Of a stretch of 64,000 nt of DNA, positions 15,516-23,803 are shown piece by piece. A model generated the notes under the pieces. That model was not told the origin of the DNA. It made no database searches and saw nothing but the letters and a program-made list of their open reading frames with translations. A program made the translations under genes and the position numbers. Origin of the DNA: Kiloniellaceae bacterium (GTDB taxonomy: Bacteria > Pseudomonadota > Alphaproteobacteria > Kiloniellales > J153). Position 1 is the stretch's first letter, and every line of letters begins with the position of its first letter. The DNA lies in NCBI GenBank assembly GCA_021776175.1, contig JAJFGJ010000036.1, positions 124,001 through 188,000 on the forward strand, in the 5' to 3' direction.

Positions 15516-16679
15516 TTAGGCGCTGACTTTGAGCTTGCGAATCGCTTCGGCCAGAACCACCTGCCCGCCGACGCGGCGCCGGGCGATAAAGCGGATGTTC
15601 CCACTGGTCGCCTGGGTAAAGGGATCGCGCAGGATCGACAGACTGATCCTATCGACAATCGTATAAGCACGGCGCAGGTCGCCGAAGACGATCGGCACGG
15701 CGCCGGCCGCCACGTCCGGCATGTCTGGAACTTCGAGATATGGCTGACCGAGAATCGTGTTCGCCACGCCGTTGGCCAGGCCGGGCTGCCAGATATAGTT
15801 GTTCTGGCCGTCCTTCATCTTGCGGACCTCGCCCAGGGTCGCCCGGTTGAGCAACCACCAGCCTTGCAGGGCATAGCCGGTCTTTAGGTCGTGGTATAGA
15901 TCGATCAAGCCGTTTGCTTGACCAGTGGCGTCGGCGATGCTGGCGGCGCTGCCGCTGACCGTCTCGCCGACTTCGCTGTTTTGAAGAATACCCTCGGGCT
16001 TTCCGCTACCGTTCCCGGTTACGAAGGCGGCGCCCTCGGTCACCGCGAATTGCTCGGAGAATTCTTGTTGCAGCTCCTGGTCGAGGCTGAATTCCGAATC
16101 TTCCATCATCTGCTCGGAGACATCGAGCAAGGCATAGAGCTCGTGGGTCGGAAATTCCTCGAGCCCGTAAGTCAGGCCCTCGGTTGCGCCGCGCACCGCC
16201 GATTCGGCGGTCCAGAGCGCCCCGAAGGACCCACGCCGCTTTGGCATCTGCAAGGACCGGCGGGAAGTCTGGCGAACCCGGGCAACCGCGCGCAGCGGCG
16301 AGAATTCGACCTCGGACTTGATGATCTCACGCGCGAACTCAACCGGCGCCAAGTACCCCGCCGTCGGGTCGGTGCCGACACTCAGCGCTTTCATTTCCTC
16401 GCGGGTCAAAGCCGCGCCGCCTGGGCTCGGCTCATCGCGGGTGCCATGGCGCAAATAATCGAAATAGGCTTTTGCCTCGGCCCCGTAGGCGGGCCCGCTG
16501 TCAGGCGCCAAGGTGCCGCGGTTCGCGCGGCGAATGACGCCTTCGAGTTGATCCATGCGCGTGTTCATTTTCGCCAAGGCTTCCTGATCGCGGCCAGCCC
16601 GGCGGTTGTTTTGGTCCTGAAAGGCGGTCCAGGTTCGGCCCAATTCGTCGACCGCGTCCTTGACCTGTACGATATCCAT
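15516..16679 (-). CDS. HK97-family major capsid protein
   Basis: The start at 16679 (MDIVQVKDAVDELGRTWTAF) follows AGGAGG by six bases. The product is 387 residues, with an N-terminal coiled-coil scaffold (about residues 1-60). Its HK97 fold includes SVGTDPTAGYLAPVEFAREI, RSLQMPKRRGSFGALWTAES, QLQQEFSEQF-type spine helices, GWWLLNRATLGEVRKMKDGQ, and LGQPYLEVPDMPDVAAGAVP with GDLRRAYTIVDR. This is the Phage_capsid/TIGR01554 pattern, as in GTA gene 5. The scaffold would be removed by the protease encoded just upstream. Confidence 0.95.
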   Translation of the reverse strand: MDIVQVKDAVDELGRTWTAFQDQNNRRAGRDQEALAKMNTRMDQLEGVIRRANRGTLAPDSGPAYGAEAKAYFDYLRHGTRDEPSPGGAALTREEMKALSVGTDPTAGYLAPVEFAREIIKSEVEFSPLRAVARVRQTSRRSLQMPKRRGSFGALWTAESAVRGATEGLTYGLEEFPTHELYALLDVSEQMMEDSEFSLDQELQQEFSEQFAVTEGAAFVTGNGSGKPEGILQNSEVGETVSGSAASIADATGQANGLIDLYHDLKTGYALQGWWLLNRATLGEVRKMKDGQNNYIWQPGLANGVANTILGQPYLEVPDMPDVAAGAVPIVFGDLRRAYTIVDRISLSILRDPFTQATSGNIRFIARRRVGGQVVLAEAIRKLKVSA

Positions 16680-16739
16680 GAATGTCCTCCTGCCTGGGAA
16701 ATTCCGGCCAGCGTCCTGCCGGCCCATGATGATTCGGTA

Positions 16740-17483
16740 TTAGCGTGAAACCGGCGAACCGGCCGCCACGAGGCCGGCGACACGCCGCAGGCGCGCCGCC
16801 AGATCCTCGAGGCTCCTGGCCGACTCTTGCCCGGCGTCCCGCCTAGGCGTGAGGGCCTTGTACCCGGACCCAACAATGGTCCGGGCCTGCGAGCGGCTGA
16901 ACCCGGCATCCCGCGTCAGGTAGCGCTCGAACTCTCGCTCGCTTGGCAGGCGCGCGCCGGTCCCAGCGCCGCTCAAGCCTTTGACCCGCGCCACACGGGC
17001 GTCCGGGTTGGCGGGAAAGGTCACGACCGAGACCTCCCAAAGATCGATCCGGGTCAAGCGGCGCAACGATTTTTCGCGGTCGAAGCTGGCACCCGTCCGG
17101 GGCACCGAAAATCCGATCGACAGCGCGTCGACCGCGCCGGCGCGCAGCAGAGCCAGGGCCTCGCGCGCCTGTTGAACCTCCAGGATCAAACGCCCCTTGA
17201 CCGCCAGCCCGGCCTGCGTTTCGGCGATCCGCTCCCAAATGCCGATGGGCGCGCGCGGGTCGTGTTGCCACAGCATCTTGACCCGCCGCGCGTGTCCTAA
17301 GCTGTCTCGAAAGGCGCCCGGCTCGATCATATCCCCGGTCCGGTCGGGGGAGCCGAAGGTCGAGGCGAGACCCTCGAAGACCCCGATCTCCTGCCCATCG
17401 TCCGTGCGTTGCGTCGCGAGCGATTTCAGTTCGAAGGGCACGTTCAGGCGCTCCGGCGCCCCGGCGGTGGAAATTACGGCCAT
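16740..17483 (-). CDS. HK97-family prohead protease
   Basis: The start at 17483 (MAVISTAGAPERLNVPFELK) has GGGGAG seven bases upstream, favouring it over the ATG at 17498. The 247-residue protein has the S78 herpes/HK97 protease core: FEGLASTFGSPDRTGDMIEP, the catalytic His in LWQHDPRAPIGIW, and the catalytic Ser in ALSIGFSVPRTG. It ends with DLWEVSVVTFPANPDARV. It cleaves the capsid scaffold during head maturation. Its gene precedes the capsid gene by 60 bases, the usual arrangement. Confidence 0.92.
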   Translation of the reverse strand: MAVISTAGAPERLNVPFELKSLATQRTDDGQEIGVFEGLASTFGSPDRTGDMIEPGAFRDSLGHARRVKMLWQHDPRAPIGIWERIAETQAGLAVKGRLILEVQQAREALALLRAGAVDALSIGFSVPRTGASFDREKSLRRLTRIDLWEVSVVTFPANPDARVARVKGLSGAGTGARLPSEREFERYLTRDAGFSRSQARTIVGSGYKALTPRRDAGQESARSLEDLAARLRRVAGLVAAGSPVSR

Positions 17484-17579
17484 GGCTTGACTCCCCATCG
17501 TTTATGGCAAAATCCGCGCGGGGATGGCCGGTGGGCCCGCCGCGTACTACACTTGACGACTGCATGGAGGACACTTGAG

Positions 17580-18014
17580 ATGAAACGTCTTATCGCGGTG
17601 TTATCGGCCACGGTACTCTTGCTCGCCAGCGCTCCTGCCTGGGCCGGCGGTGGAGGTGGCCATGGGGGCCGTGGCTACGGTCATGGCGGTCACTACGGCA
17701 AAAGCCACGGCTATGGTCACCGTTCGTCCCACGGCCGGCGTCACCATGGCCATGGCGCGGTCATCTTCGGTGCCTTGGCCGGCGGTCTGGTCCTCGGCCA
17801 TCTCTTGACCCGGCCGGCCTACGCCGCGCCGGCTTATCGCGCCCCCGTCAATTATGCCCCGCCGCGCCCGGTTCTCGGCAATTGCCAAGCCACCACCGGG
17901 ACCGGCTATTACCAGGGCCGCCCGGCGCAATTCGGCGGCACCATGTGCTTCGACGGATACGGGCGCGGCTACGTCACCCCCGGCAGCGAATATTTCATGG
18001 GTTATCTGCGCTGA
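17580..18014 (+). CDS. Exported Gly/His-rich small protein
   Basis: The start at 17580 has GGAGG about ten bases upstream. The 144-residue protein has a clear signal peptide (MKRLIAVLSATVLLLASAPA WA). A Gly/His/Arg/Tyr-rich stretch (residues 23-58, ten or more His) could bind metal. After it come a short hydrophobic segment (AVIFGALAGGLVLGHLL) and a C-terminal domain with two cysteines (LGNCQATTGTGYYQGRPAQF, TMCFDGYGRGYVTPG). Similar RcnB/glycine-rich envelope proteins are common in alphaproteobacterial chromosomes. It sits opposite the protease and portal genes and overlaps the portal 3' end by 13 bases. Confidence 0.7.
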   Translation: MKRLIAVLSATVLLLASAPAWAGGGGGHGGRGYGHGGHYGKSHGYGHRSSHGRRHHGHGAVIFGALAGGLVLGHLLTRPAYAAPAYRAPVNYAPPRPVLGNCQATTGTGYYQGRPAQFGGTMCFDGYGRGYVTPGSEYFMGYLR

Positions 18015-19234
18015 GCGGTCCGCTGGGCACTGGGGAAAACATCCCCGCCCTCTAGCGCGCCCAGGCCAACGGCTTGACGCTTTTCGTTGAGGGTCAGGAA
18101 ATCGGCGGCCCTTAAGCGCGCCCAGACTTTCTCGCGCCGAGGCGCCAAGGCCGGTATGTCATCCAAATCGAAGTCGAGCGTCACCTCCCCATCGAATTGC
18201 GGCGCCAGCCAGGCGTTGAATTCGTCGCGCAGGTGGCGAAGCAGCGGGATCACGGTTTCTTCCCATAGGGCCAGGCGCGCCTCGCGATAGTTGGAGTAGG
18301 TATTGTCACCGGGAATACCGAGCAGTTGCGGTGGCACCCCGAAGGCGAGCGCGATATCGCGCGAGGCGGCGTGGCGGGATTCCAGGAAATCCATGTCCTT
18401 GGGCGTGAGACTCATCTCTTGCCAGGATAGTCCGCCGTCCAGCAGCAAGGGCCGACCGGCGTTGCGCGCGCCGCTGAATTGCGCGGCGACTTCTTCCTTC
18501 AAGCGCGCGAACTGCTCGTCGCTGAGATTGGCCGCCTCGGCGCCCTTGGGTTCGTAGACCAGGGCCCCGGAGGGCCTCGCGCCGTTCTGCAACAGCGCCA
18601 TGTTCCATTTGTCCGATTCGTTGCGTTGATCGATCGCCGCCGCCGCCGGCTCGACCGGAGAAAGGCCGTACCAGTCGTCCAGGGGATGAAAGGTTTTCAG
18701 ATGCAGGATCGCGGAACGCCCGGTGACCGGGTCCGCCTCCCAGCGCTGTTCGCCACCGCCAAGGCTATAGAGATATCCTTGCGGCAGGCCGGTTTTACCG
18801 GCGATCACTTTCATGCGGTCCGGTCTCAGGGGCCAAAGCTCGCGCGGAACCCCGGCGCCGCCGGCCGCGACCGCCTCGACATAGCTGTTGCCCGCGATCA
18901 GGAGGTAACCGGTGACGGCCTCGAAGAATTCGCTGCGCGCCATGGCCGGATTGGGCCGCGCCAGCAGCGCCAATACCGGGTGTGTCTCCAGCGCCCGCCG
19001 TCCCGAGTTCAAGTCCTGGAAGGCGCGCCAGGATACCGAGGCGACGGCGCGCGCGATCTGATTGACCGCCCGGTAGGCGACCACATTGCGGCGGTAACCT
19101 TCCTCGGCGAAGGCATCGAAGCGGCGCGGCGACCACACAGCCCGCCCCGGGTTCCGCATGGCGACCAAGGGCCCGGCGGCCGAGGCCTTGGTTTCCTCGA
19201 CCCAGATCGCCTTCCAGGCATTCCTCAGGCTCAT
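18002..19234 (-). CDS. HK97-family portal protein
   Basis: The 410-residue protein has portal family blocks: RNVVAYRAVNQIARAVASVS, the LLARPNPAMARSEFFEAVTG crown/clip region, and LLIAGNSYVEAV. It continues PSGALVYEPKGAEAANLSDE, the HAASRDIALAFGVPPQLLGI active-helix segment and YSNYREARLALWEETVIPLL. It forms the dodecameric ring for DNA entry and corresponds to GTA gene 3. A 233-base gap and an opposite-strand gene separate it from the terminase, which is unusual for this operon. Confidence 0.93.
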   Translation of the reverse strand: MSLRNAWKAIWVEETKASAAGPLVAMRNPGRAVWSPRRFDAFAEEGYRRNVVAYRAVNQIARAVASVSWRAFQDLNSGRRALETHPVLALLARPNPAMARSEFFEAVTGYLLIAGNSYVEAVAAGGAGVPRELWPLRPDRMKVIAGKTGLPQGYLYSLGGGEQRWEADPVTGRSAILHLKTFHPLDDWYGLSPVEPAAAAIDQRNESDKWNMALLQNGARPSGALVYEPKGAEAANLSDEQFARLKEEVAAQFSGARNAGRPLLLDGGLSWQEMSLTPKDMDFLESRHAASRDIALAFGVPPQLLGIPGDNTYSNYREARLALWEETVIPLLRHLRDEFNAWLAPQFDGEVTLDFDLDDIPALAPRREKVWARLRAADFLTLNEKRQAVGLGALEGGDVFPSAQRTAQRR

Positions 19235-19467
19235 ACAAGTATTCCCATTATGTAAGTCATGGCAGAGATCGCCTGAGACGCGCGATTACGATTAAGCGTT
19301 TCGGGGCCAAAAATCAGCGGTTGCGGTATTGACCTTCAACAACTCGTGACTAGGCGTGAACGGAGACTTTGATCCAGATCAATCCCTGACCGCCATGTGC
19401 GCGCGTCTAATTCCCATGACCCACCGATGGTACGTTGAACCGTGGGCCCGAGAAATTCGAGGTGCGT

Positions 19468-20172
19468 ATGGTCGATCTAAAGAAATTACCCCGCAAGCAG
19501 CTCCAGTCGATGGCAACCGCTGGAGTGCAAGTTCTGGAATGCTACCGGGTGCTCCAGAAAAGCAACTCGAATGTCGTCGCCGAGATTCTTCGCGGTCAGG
19601 GAGAGTTCTATGAGCTCGACCATTACCCCAAGGGCGATGTGTGGGATTCGGCTACGCATTCCCAGTATTTTTATCACTCCCACCGGGATGGAGAGCACGG
19701 CCACTTCCATACCTTCCTCAGGGAAAAGGGCATGCCGGAAGATTGCCGCCCGGTTAAGCAATCCGAAGCCAAGTTCATGAGAGAGCGCGACGACAAGATC
19801 AGCCATATCATCGCCATCTCAATGAACCACGCGGGTTTTCCGATCCGCCTGTTCACGACCAACCGCTGGATCACCGCCGACAACTGGTACAAAGCCGACG
19901 ACGTGATCCAGATGCTGGACCGTTTCGAGATGGATCTGGCCTCTCCGTCCTGGCCCGTCAACATCTGGCTTACCGCCATGCTGCGCCTGTTCCGGCCGCA
20001 GATCGTCGAACTGGTCCGCAAGCGCGACGCGACGGTCACGAACTGGCAGCAAGAGCATCCCGATGTGGACGCTTTCGAGGACCGCGGGTGCGATATCACC
20101 TCGGTCCGGAAAATCTCGGTCGCGGCCCAAATCAACCGGGTGAATCAGGCACTCATGTCCGCCGCCGCCTGA
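19468..20172 (+). CDS. Conserved DUF6969-like protein
   Basis: The start at 19468 (MVDLKKLPRKQLQSMATAGV) has GAGG upstream. The 234-residue soluble protein contains a His-rich stretch (HSQYFYHSHRDGEHGHFHTF), then HIIAISMNHAGFPIRLFTTN, RWITADNWYKADDVI and WPVNIWLTAMLRLFRPQI. I associate this layout with DUF6969, of unknown function, though I cannot confirm it. The His cluster suggests a metal site. It lies between terminase and portal on the opposite strand, so it interrupts the packaging genes. Confidence 0.6.
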   Translation: MVDLKKLPRKQLQSMATAGVQVLECYRVLQKSNSNVVAEILRGQGEFYELDHYPKGDVWDSATHSQYFYHSHRDGEHGHFHTFLREKGMPEDCRPVKQSEAKFMRERDDKISHIIAISMNHAGFPIRLFTTNRWITADNWYKADDVIQMLDRFEMDLASPSWPVNIWLTAMLRLFRPQIVELVRKRDATVTNWQQEHPDVDAFEDRGCDITSVRKISVAAQINRVNQALMSAAA

Positions 20173-20203
20173 CCCATTACCAAACAACGCCGCGGGCGCT
20201 CAT

Positions 20204-21580
20204 TCACAGCCCCTCGACGCGCGGTTCGCCGGCCTGGCCCGTGAGCATGAGTTCGCTCAAGGCCCAGACCCGGGCATCGACCCGGTCGGGACTGAAGCCC
20301 GGCGCGGCGCGGTCGAAATCCGCCGTCATGGCGCACATTTGATCCTCCAACTCGGCGAAAGCGCCGACGTGGTGCACCCGGCCTTGCTCGTCGAGCGCGG
20401 CCACGGGTTCGGCGCGCACCGCCTTGCCCCGGCTGGCGCGCACCGCCTTGTAGCTGACACTCGCATCGACGGTGCGCAGGACGTGTTCGATCATTTCACC
20501 GCCGTTGTTCACTTCGCCGATGATGCGATCCGCGTTCCAGCGCCAGTAGGCACTGACGGCGGCGTGGCCCCAGGCATGGGGACTGCCGCGCAGGGACAGA
20601 TCCTCCAGCACGTAACCGTGGCCGTCGGTTCCCAGACCGGCGACGATGATTCCGGTCTCGTCGTTGCGCTCGCCCGAGCCGGCGGCCGGATCGACCGCGA
20701 CCACGATACGCACCAAGTCAGGGGCCGCGCGGCGGCGCAGATCGTCGATGGCGGCCCGGTTCCAGAGCGCGCCGGGCGCTTGTTCCAGGATCTCGCCGTT
20801 CAATTCCTGACGGCCCAGGCGGGTGCCTTCGTAGCGGCGCACGATGCGCTGAATGAAGGCCGGCGCCAGGTTGGTCATGTTGTCGTAGCTCGACCCGCGC
20901 GTGATCGCCGTGTCCGGATCCTCGATCAGGGACTTCAGAACCGCGACCGGCCGGGGCGTGGTGGTCACGCACTGCCGGGGCCGCGCTCCCAGGCGCAGGC
21001 CGAATTGAAGCTGATCCCAGGCCGCCCCGCCATGGCGCCACTTGGCCAATTCGTCGGCCCAGGCCAGATCGTGCTGCGGCCCGCGTAGCTGATCGGGCTC
21101 GACCGCGTTGTAAAGCACCCCTCGGGCGCCGTTGGGCCAGGTCAGGCGCCGTTTCGAGGGTTCGTACAAGGGCCGGAACCCCGGCGGGTGAATGGCCAGC
21201 AAACCGCTCTCGCCCTCGACCAGAACATCGCGCGCGTCGGCCGCCGTCTCCGCGACCAGGGCGACCCTTCGATGGGCCCCGGCGCTCAAGGGCGTGGCGC
21301 CGCACACGCTGGCGCGCACCCATTCGGCGCCGCAGCGGGTCTTGCCGAAGCCGCGCCCGGCCATGACCAGCCAGGTGGTCCAATCGCCCGGCGGCGGCAG
21401 TTGCCGCGGCCGCGCCCAGAAGCGCCAATCGTACAGCAGCGCGGCGGCCCTAGTCTGGCGTATCTCCGCCAGAACCGCGCTCCGCTTCGAGGCGGGCAGC
21501 GATGCCAGCAATACGGCGAGCGAGAAGCCCGCGGAAGTCTTCGGCATCGCCGTCTTCACCGTCTTCGCCGTTGTCGTCAT
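20204..21580 (-). CDS. terL: Terminase large subunit (ATPase/nuclease)
   Basis: The 458-residue protein has the packaging ATPase Walker A VMAGRGFGKTRCGAEW (around residue 72) and a Walker B DLAWADELAKWR. The C-terminal RNase H-like nuclease has its first Asp in RIVVAVDPAAGSGERNDETG and a following IIGEVNNGGEMIEHV strand. This is Terminase_6/TerL of the GTA gene 2 type. It overlaps the small subunit by about 130 bases. An ATG at 21547 is an alternative start, but the LASLPASKRSAVLAEI N-terminus is family-like, so the overlap is probably real. Confidence 0.93.
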   Translation of the reverse strand: MTTTAKTVKTAMPKTSAGFSLAVLLASLPASKRSAVLAEIRQTRAAALLYDWRFWARPRQLPPPGDWTTWLVMAGRGFGKTRCGAEWVRASVCGATPLSAGAHRRVALVAETAADARDVLVEGESGLLAIHPPGFRPLYEPSKRRLTWPNGARGVLYNAVEPDQLRGPQHDLAWADELAKWRHGGAAWDQLQFGLRLGARPRQCVTTTPRPVAVLKSLIEDPDTAITRGSSYDNMTNLAPAFIQRIVRRYEGTRLGRQELNGEILEQAPGALWNRAAIDDLRRRAAPDLVRIVVAVDPAAGSGERNDETGIIVAGLGTDGHGYVLEDLSLRGSPHAWGHAAVSAYWRWNADRIIGEVNNGGEMIEHVLRTVDASVSYKAVRASRGKAVRAEPVAALDEQGRVHHVGAFAELEDQMCAMTADFDRAAPGFSPDRVDARVWALSELMLTGQAGEPRVEGL

Positions 21581-22055
21581 GATGCCCAGCGTGCGGTTTG
21601 AGCGGGCCGGCGAACAAGCCCAGGTGCTTGGCCAGAGCCATCAAGGCCGCCATCTTGCCGTGCAGTTTTATGTGTTGCGTCGTGGTGCCGGCGGTGGTTC
21701 GGCTTTCCGTAATTTCCGAAACCAGGGCCGCCTCCGCGCGGGTCAATTCGCCCGACTCGCGCAAGGCCACGCCTTTCTTCCCCCAAGTGAACAACCCGCG
21801 TGGATCGCCGAATGCGACCTTGGCCAATTCGTTCACCACCCGGTCGGCGGTCAAGCCGGTGCGCGCGGCCCGTGCCGCCTGCGCCTCGGCCACGAAGGCC
21901 ACCACATCGGGCCGGCGCAAAAGTTTATAGCCGTGGGTATGAGCGCAGCTCTTACTATAACCGGCCCGCAAGGCGGCCTGGGTAGCATTCAGATCGACAA
22001 GGTATTCCTCGGCGAAGCGCTGCTGCTTCGCGGTCATGCGCCGGGGCCCCGCCAA
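21450..22055 (-). CDS. terS: Terminase small subunit
   Basis: The 201-residue protein begins with MTAKQQRFAEEYLVDLNATQ, then AALRAGYSKSCAHTHGYKLL. This is the Terminase_2 (pfam03592) DNA-binding N-terminus. A helical oligomerisation part and an acidic stretch (HDDNGEDGEDGDAED) near the C-terminus follow. It is the first gene of the leftward late operon. A classical pfam03592 TerS is more phage-like than the diverged GTA gene 1, so sequence-specific packaging may have been retained. Confidence 0.88.
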   Translation of the reverse strand: MAGPRRMTAKQQRFAEEYLVDLNATQAALRAGYSKSCAHTHGYKLLRRPDVVAFVAEAQAARAARTGLTADRVVNELAKVAFGDPRGLFTWGKKGVALRESGELTRAEAALVSEITESRTTAGTTTQHIKLHGKMAALMALAKHLGLFAGPLKPHAGHHDDNGEDGEDGDAEDFRGLLARRIAGIAARLEAERGSGGDTPD

Positions 22056-22067
22056 TCTTCAGCCCCC

Positions 22068-22143
22068 CGCGCGTTCAATTCTTGAGTGTGATTATGGGTA
22101 GCAGTTTAGCGTTACGCCGGGAAGATGGAAGGCTGTGGAAGTT
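22068..22143. repeat. Intergenic 76-bp repeat, copy 1
   Basis: This matches 23193-23268 without gaps and with about four mismatches. It contains the core GTTACGCCGGGAAG followed by CTGTGGAA. It lies between terS and the oxygenase gene. A third, shorter relative is at 25211-25255. Confidence 0.85.
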
Positions 22144-22167
22144 AGCGGGAAAAAATTTCCCCGCGGC

Positions 22168-22830
22168 TCAAACGCCCGCCTGCTTGTGCTTATCCAGGGC
22201 GATACCGTCCCACTTGGGGTAGCTCATGCGCTGAATGTAGTCGCTGAACATGATGTTGAAACTGATGCTGGTGCGGATTCCCTCGTTGGGATTGGCCTCG
22301 ACCGAATGGACCAGCCAGGCCGGAAACAGAATCAACTGACCCGGCCTGATCCGCGCGCTCGCCACGATCGAGTTGTAGGCGTTGTAGTTCTTGACCCGGG
22401 GCGAGATCATGGTCATCTGCTGACGCGGATCGTGGAACTGAATCGCATCGGCCCCGGGCGGAACCCGCACGTAGTAGACGCCGCTCAAATAATTGTTTGG
22501 GTGATTGTGAACCGGATGGGCGCCGCCCTTGGGGTTCACGTTGGCCCAGCATCCGGTGATCTCGAAATCGCCGTACTCGATCTCGAGCTTATCGAGCACG
22601 CCCTTGGACGCGGTCATGAACACGCGCATCAAATCCTGGAATTCGGGCAGGGTGTGCAGCCGCGCCTCGGTCTGCCATGTCTCGCCCGGCCGACGCGGCG
22701 GTTTGGGCGAAATCAAGCGGTCGATATGGCGCGCCAGATTTTCATTCAGGGGCGCGGCGATCTCCGGCTTCACCTGGTGAATCCAGATGGTGGAGGCGAA
22801 CAGGGGCTGAGGCGCGATCTTGTCGAACAT
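22168..22830 (-). CDS. Putative 2OG-Fe(II) oxygenase (TIGR02466/2OG-FeII_Oxy_5-like)
   Basis: The start at 22830 (MFDKIAPQPLFASTIWIHQV) gives 220 residues and fits the family N-terminus. The double-stranded beta-helix is visible: ITGCWANVNPKGGAHPVHNH then PNNYLSGVYYVRVP holds the proximal His residues. FPAWLVHSVEANPNEGIRTS supplies the distal His and the 2-oxoglutarate-binding Arg. Such enzymes occur near phage and capsule genes; the substrate is unknown. It lies between copies 1 and 2 of the 76-bp repeat and upstream of the terminase, so it may be cargo rather than part of the late operon. Confidence 0.8.
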   Translation of the reverse strand: MFDKIAPQPLFASTIWIHQVKPEIAAPLNENLARHIDRLISPKPPRRPGETWQTEARLHTLPEFQDLMRVFMTASKGVLDKLEIEYGDFEITGCWANVNPKGGAHPVHNHPNNYLSGVYYVRVPPGADAIQFHDPRQQMTMISPRVKNYNAYNSIVASARIRPGQLILFPAWLVHSVEANPNEGIRTSISFNIMFSDYIQRMSYPKWDGIALDKHKQAGV

Positions 22831-22946
22831 GGCGCGGAGATCCTTCCAACGCCCTCTCCCCCTGACTTGATACAAACATAAAGGGGCGATGGTCAATTCA
22901 CGAGCGGGCGATCACTGGGCGCGGTTCCGCGTTCCGCCACGGGCCT

Positions 22947-23021
22947 CCTCGCCCTGAGCTTCCTCATCCTGAACTTCCTCATCCTGAGCTTGTCGAAGGA
23001 CGAAGGACGAAGGACGAAGGA
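22947..23021. repeat. Tandem 15-bp x3 and 7-bp x4 repeats
   Basis: Positions 22947-22991 are three units of consensus CCTCATCCTGARCTT (the first is CCTCGCCCTGAGCTT). Positions 22994-23021 are four exact copies of CGAAGGA. The tract looks like slippage expansion of the dispersed TCATCCTGAGCTTGTCGAAG element. Confidence 0.85.
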
Positions 23022-23053
23022 CAAAGAACGAGCGCGCAAACTCCTAATGGGTC

Positions 23054-23076
23054 ATTGCCGGACTTGATCCGGCAAT
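23054..23076. repeat. Palindromic intergenic repeat (9-bp arms)
   Basis: ATTGCCGGA and TCCGGCAAT flank a CTTGA loop. A related palindrome with the same GGACTYGATCC core is at 25330-25352. These resemble REP-like elements dispersed in this type of genome. Confidence 0.7.
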
Positions 23077-23192
23077 CCATCGCGGTCCGAGATTGGCTTT
23101 TCAATGGACCCTCGGGTCAAGCCCAAGGGTGACGAGTTAGTATTTTAGTGAGGCGCGCCCAAGAAGGATGACGTTCCAGGCGGAACTTCGCT

Positions 23193-23268
23193 CGCGCGTT
23201 CAATTCTTGAGTGTGATTATGGGTAACAGTTTAGCGTTACGCCGGGAAGATGGTGAGCTGTGGAAGTT
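23193..23268. repeat. Intergenic 76-bp repeat, copy 2
   Basis: This is the direct repeat of 22068-22143 at an offset of 1125 bases, in the same orientation. Copies 1 and 2 bracket the oxygenase gene; copies 2 and 3 bracket hipBA. Confidence 0.85.
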
Positions 23269-23423
23269 TTAGAAGTTAATTGGAACTGTCCTAGCTAAGC
23301 CACCTGTTCTAGGCCTTAAAAGATTTGAGGTGTAAACAGGCACCCCTGACCTTCACCGAGAGCAGGTGAGGTATGAATTAGTAGCCGAGCGGCACCCCCA
23401 AACACGATGCGAACAGTTCGATA

Positions 23424-23521
23424 TATACGCCAAAGTGTATAAAACATATTTATACGACTTGGCGTATATTATTATGTAATACGCAATAGCGTATATTGAC
23501 AATTATACTCTTGATCGTATA
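23424..23521. promoter_or_regulatory. Four HipB-type operators upstream of hipBA
   Basis: Four sites fit (T/A)ATAC-N8-GTATA: 23424-23441, 23451-23468, 23478-23495 and 23504-23521. Their centres are 27, 27 and 26 bases apart. The E. coli HipB operator is TATCC-N8-GGATA, also in four copies upstream of hipBA, so spacing and number match while the half-site differs by bases. The operator tract is AT-rich and surely includes the promoter, giving autorepression by HipB/HipAB. The last site ends 30 bases before the hipB ATG. Confidence 0.8.
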
Positions 23522-23551
23522 TTATTTGGGATAACCTGAGGAACCACCCCC

Positions 23552-23803
23552 ATGGATCAGATTGCCCGGACCCCGAAACAAATCGGAGACGCCCTGCGCC
23601 GGCGGCGACGCACGCTCAAGCTCACGCAGAAGGATTTAGGCGCGAAAACAAGCCTGCGTCAGGCCACGATCTCGGGCCTGGAAGGCGGCGAGCCCGGCAC
23701 GCAATTGCGCACGCTGTTCGATGCGATGACCGCGCTTAATCTTGAATTTGTGATCCGGCCCCGGACCAAGGCCCAGGCGGAAGACATTGAGACCTTGTTC
23801 TGA
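23552..23803 (+). CDS. hipB: HipB-like XRE antitoxin
   Basis: The 83-residue protein contains an XRE helix-turn-helix: IGDALRRRRRTLKLTQKDLG followed by TSLRQATISGLEGG. Its C-terminal strand is LNLEFVIRPRTK, as in HipB. It should neutralise the HipA kinase and repress its own operon through the four operators just upstream. The stop shares its last base with the first base of hipA (TGATG), so the two are translationally coupled. Confidence 0.88.
   Translation: MDQIARTPKQIGDALRRRRRTLKLTQKDLGAKTSLRQATISGLEGGEPGTQLRTLFDAMTALNLEFVIRPRTKAQAEDIETLF

Larger units (their letters stand above)
22831..23423. other. Gene-free spacer rich in short repeats
   Basis: No coding frame here looks real. The stretch holds three 15-bp tandem units followed by four 7-bp units (22947-23021). 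It also has a perfect inverted repeat at 23054-23076 (9-bp arms, loop CTTGA) and copy 2 of the 76-bp repeat (23193-23268). The motif TCATCCTGAGCTTGTCGAAG is a widely dispersed intergenic element in alphaproteobacteria. Confidence 0.6.

Noticed and set aside
22068-23268. The 76-bp direct repeats as attL/attR of the phage cluster
   Set aside because: Two strong copies lie on the same side of the cluster, none is seen on the other side within the window, and there is no integrase or tRNA nearby.
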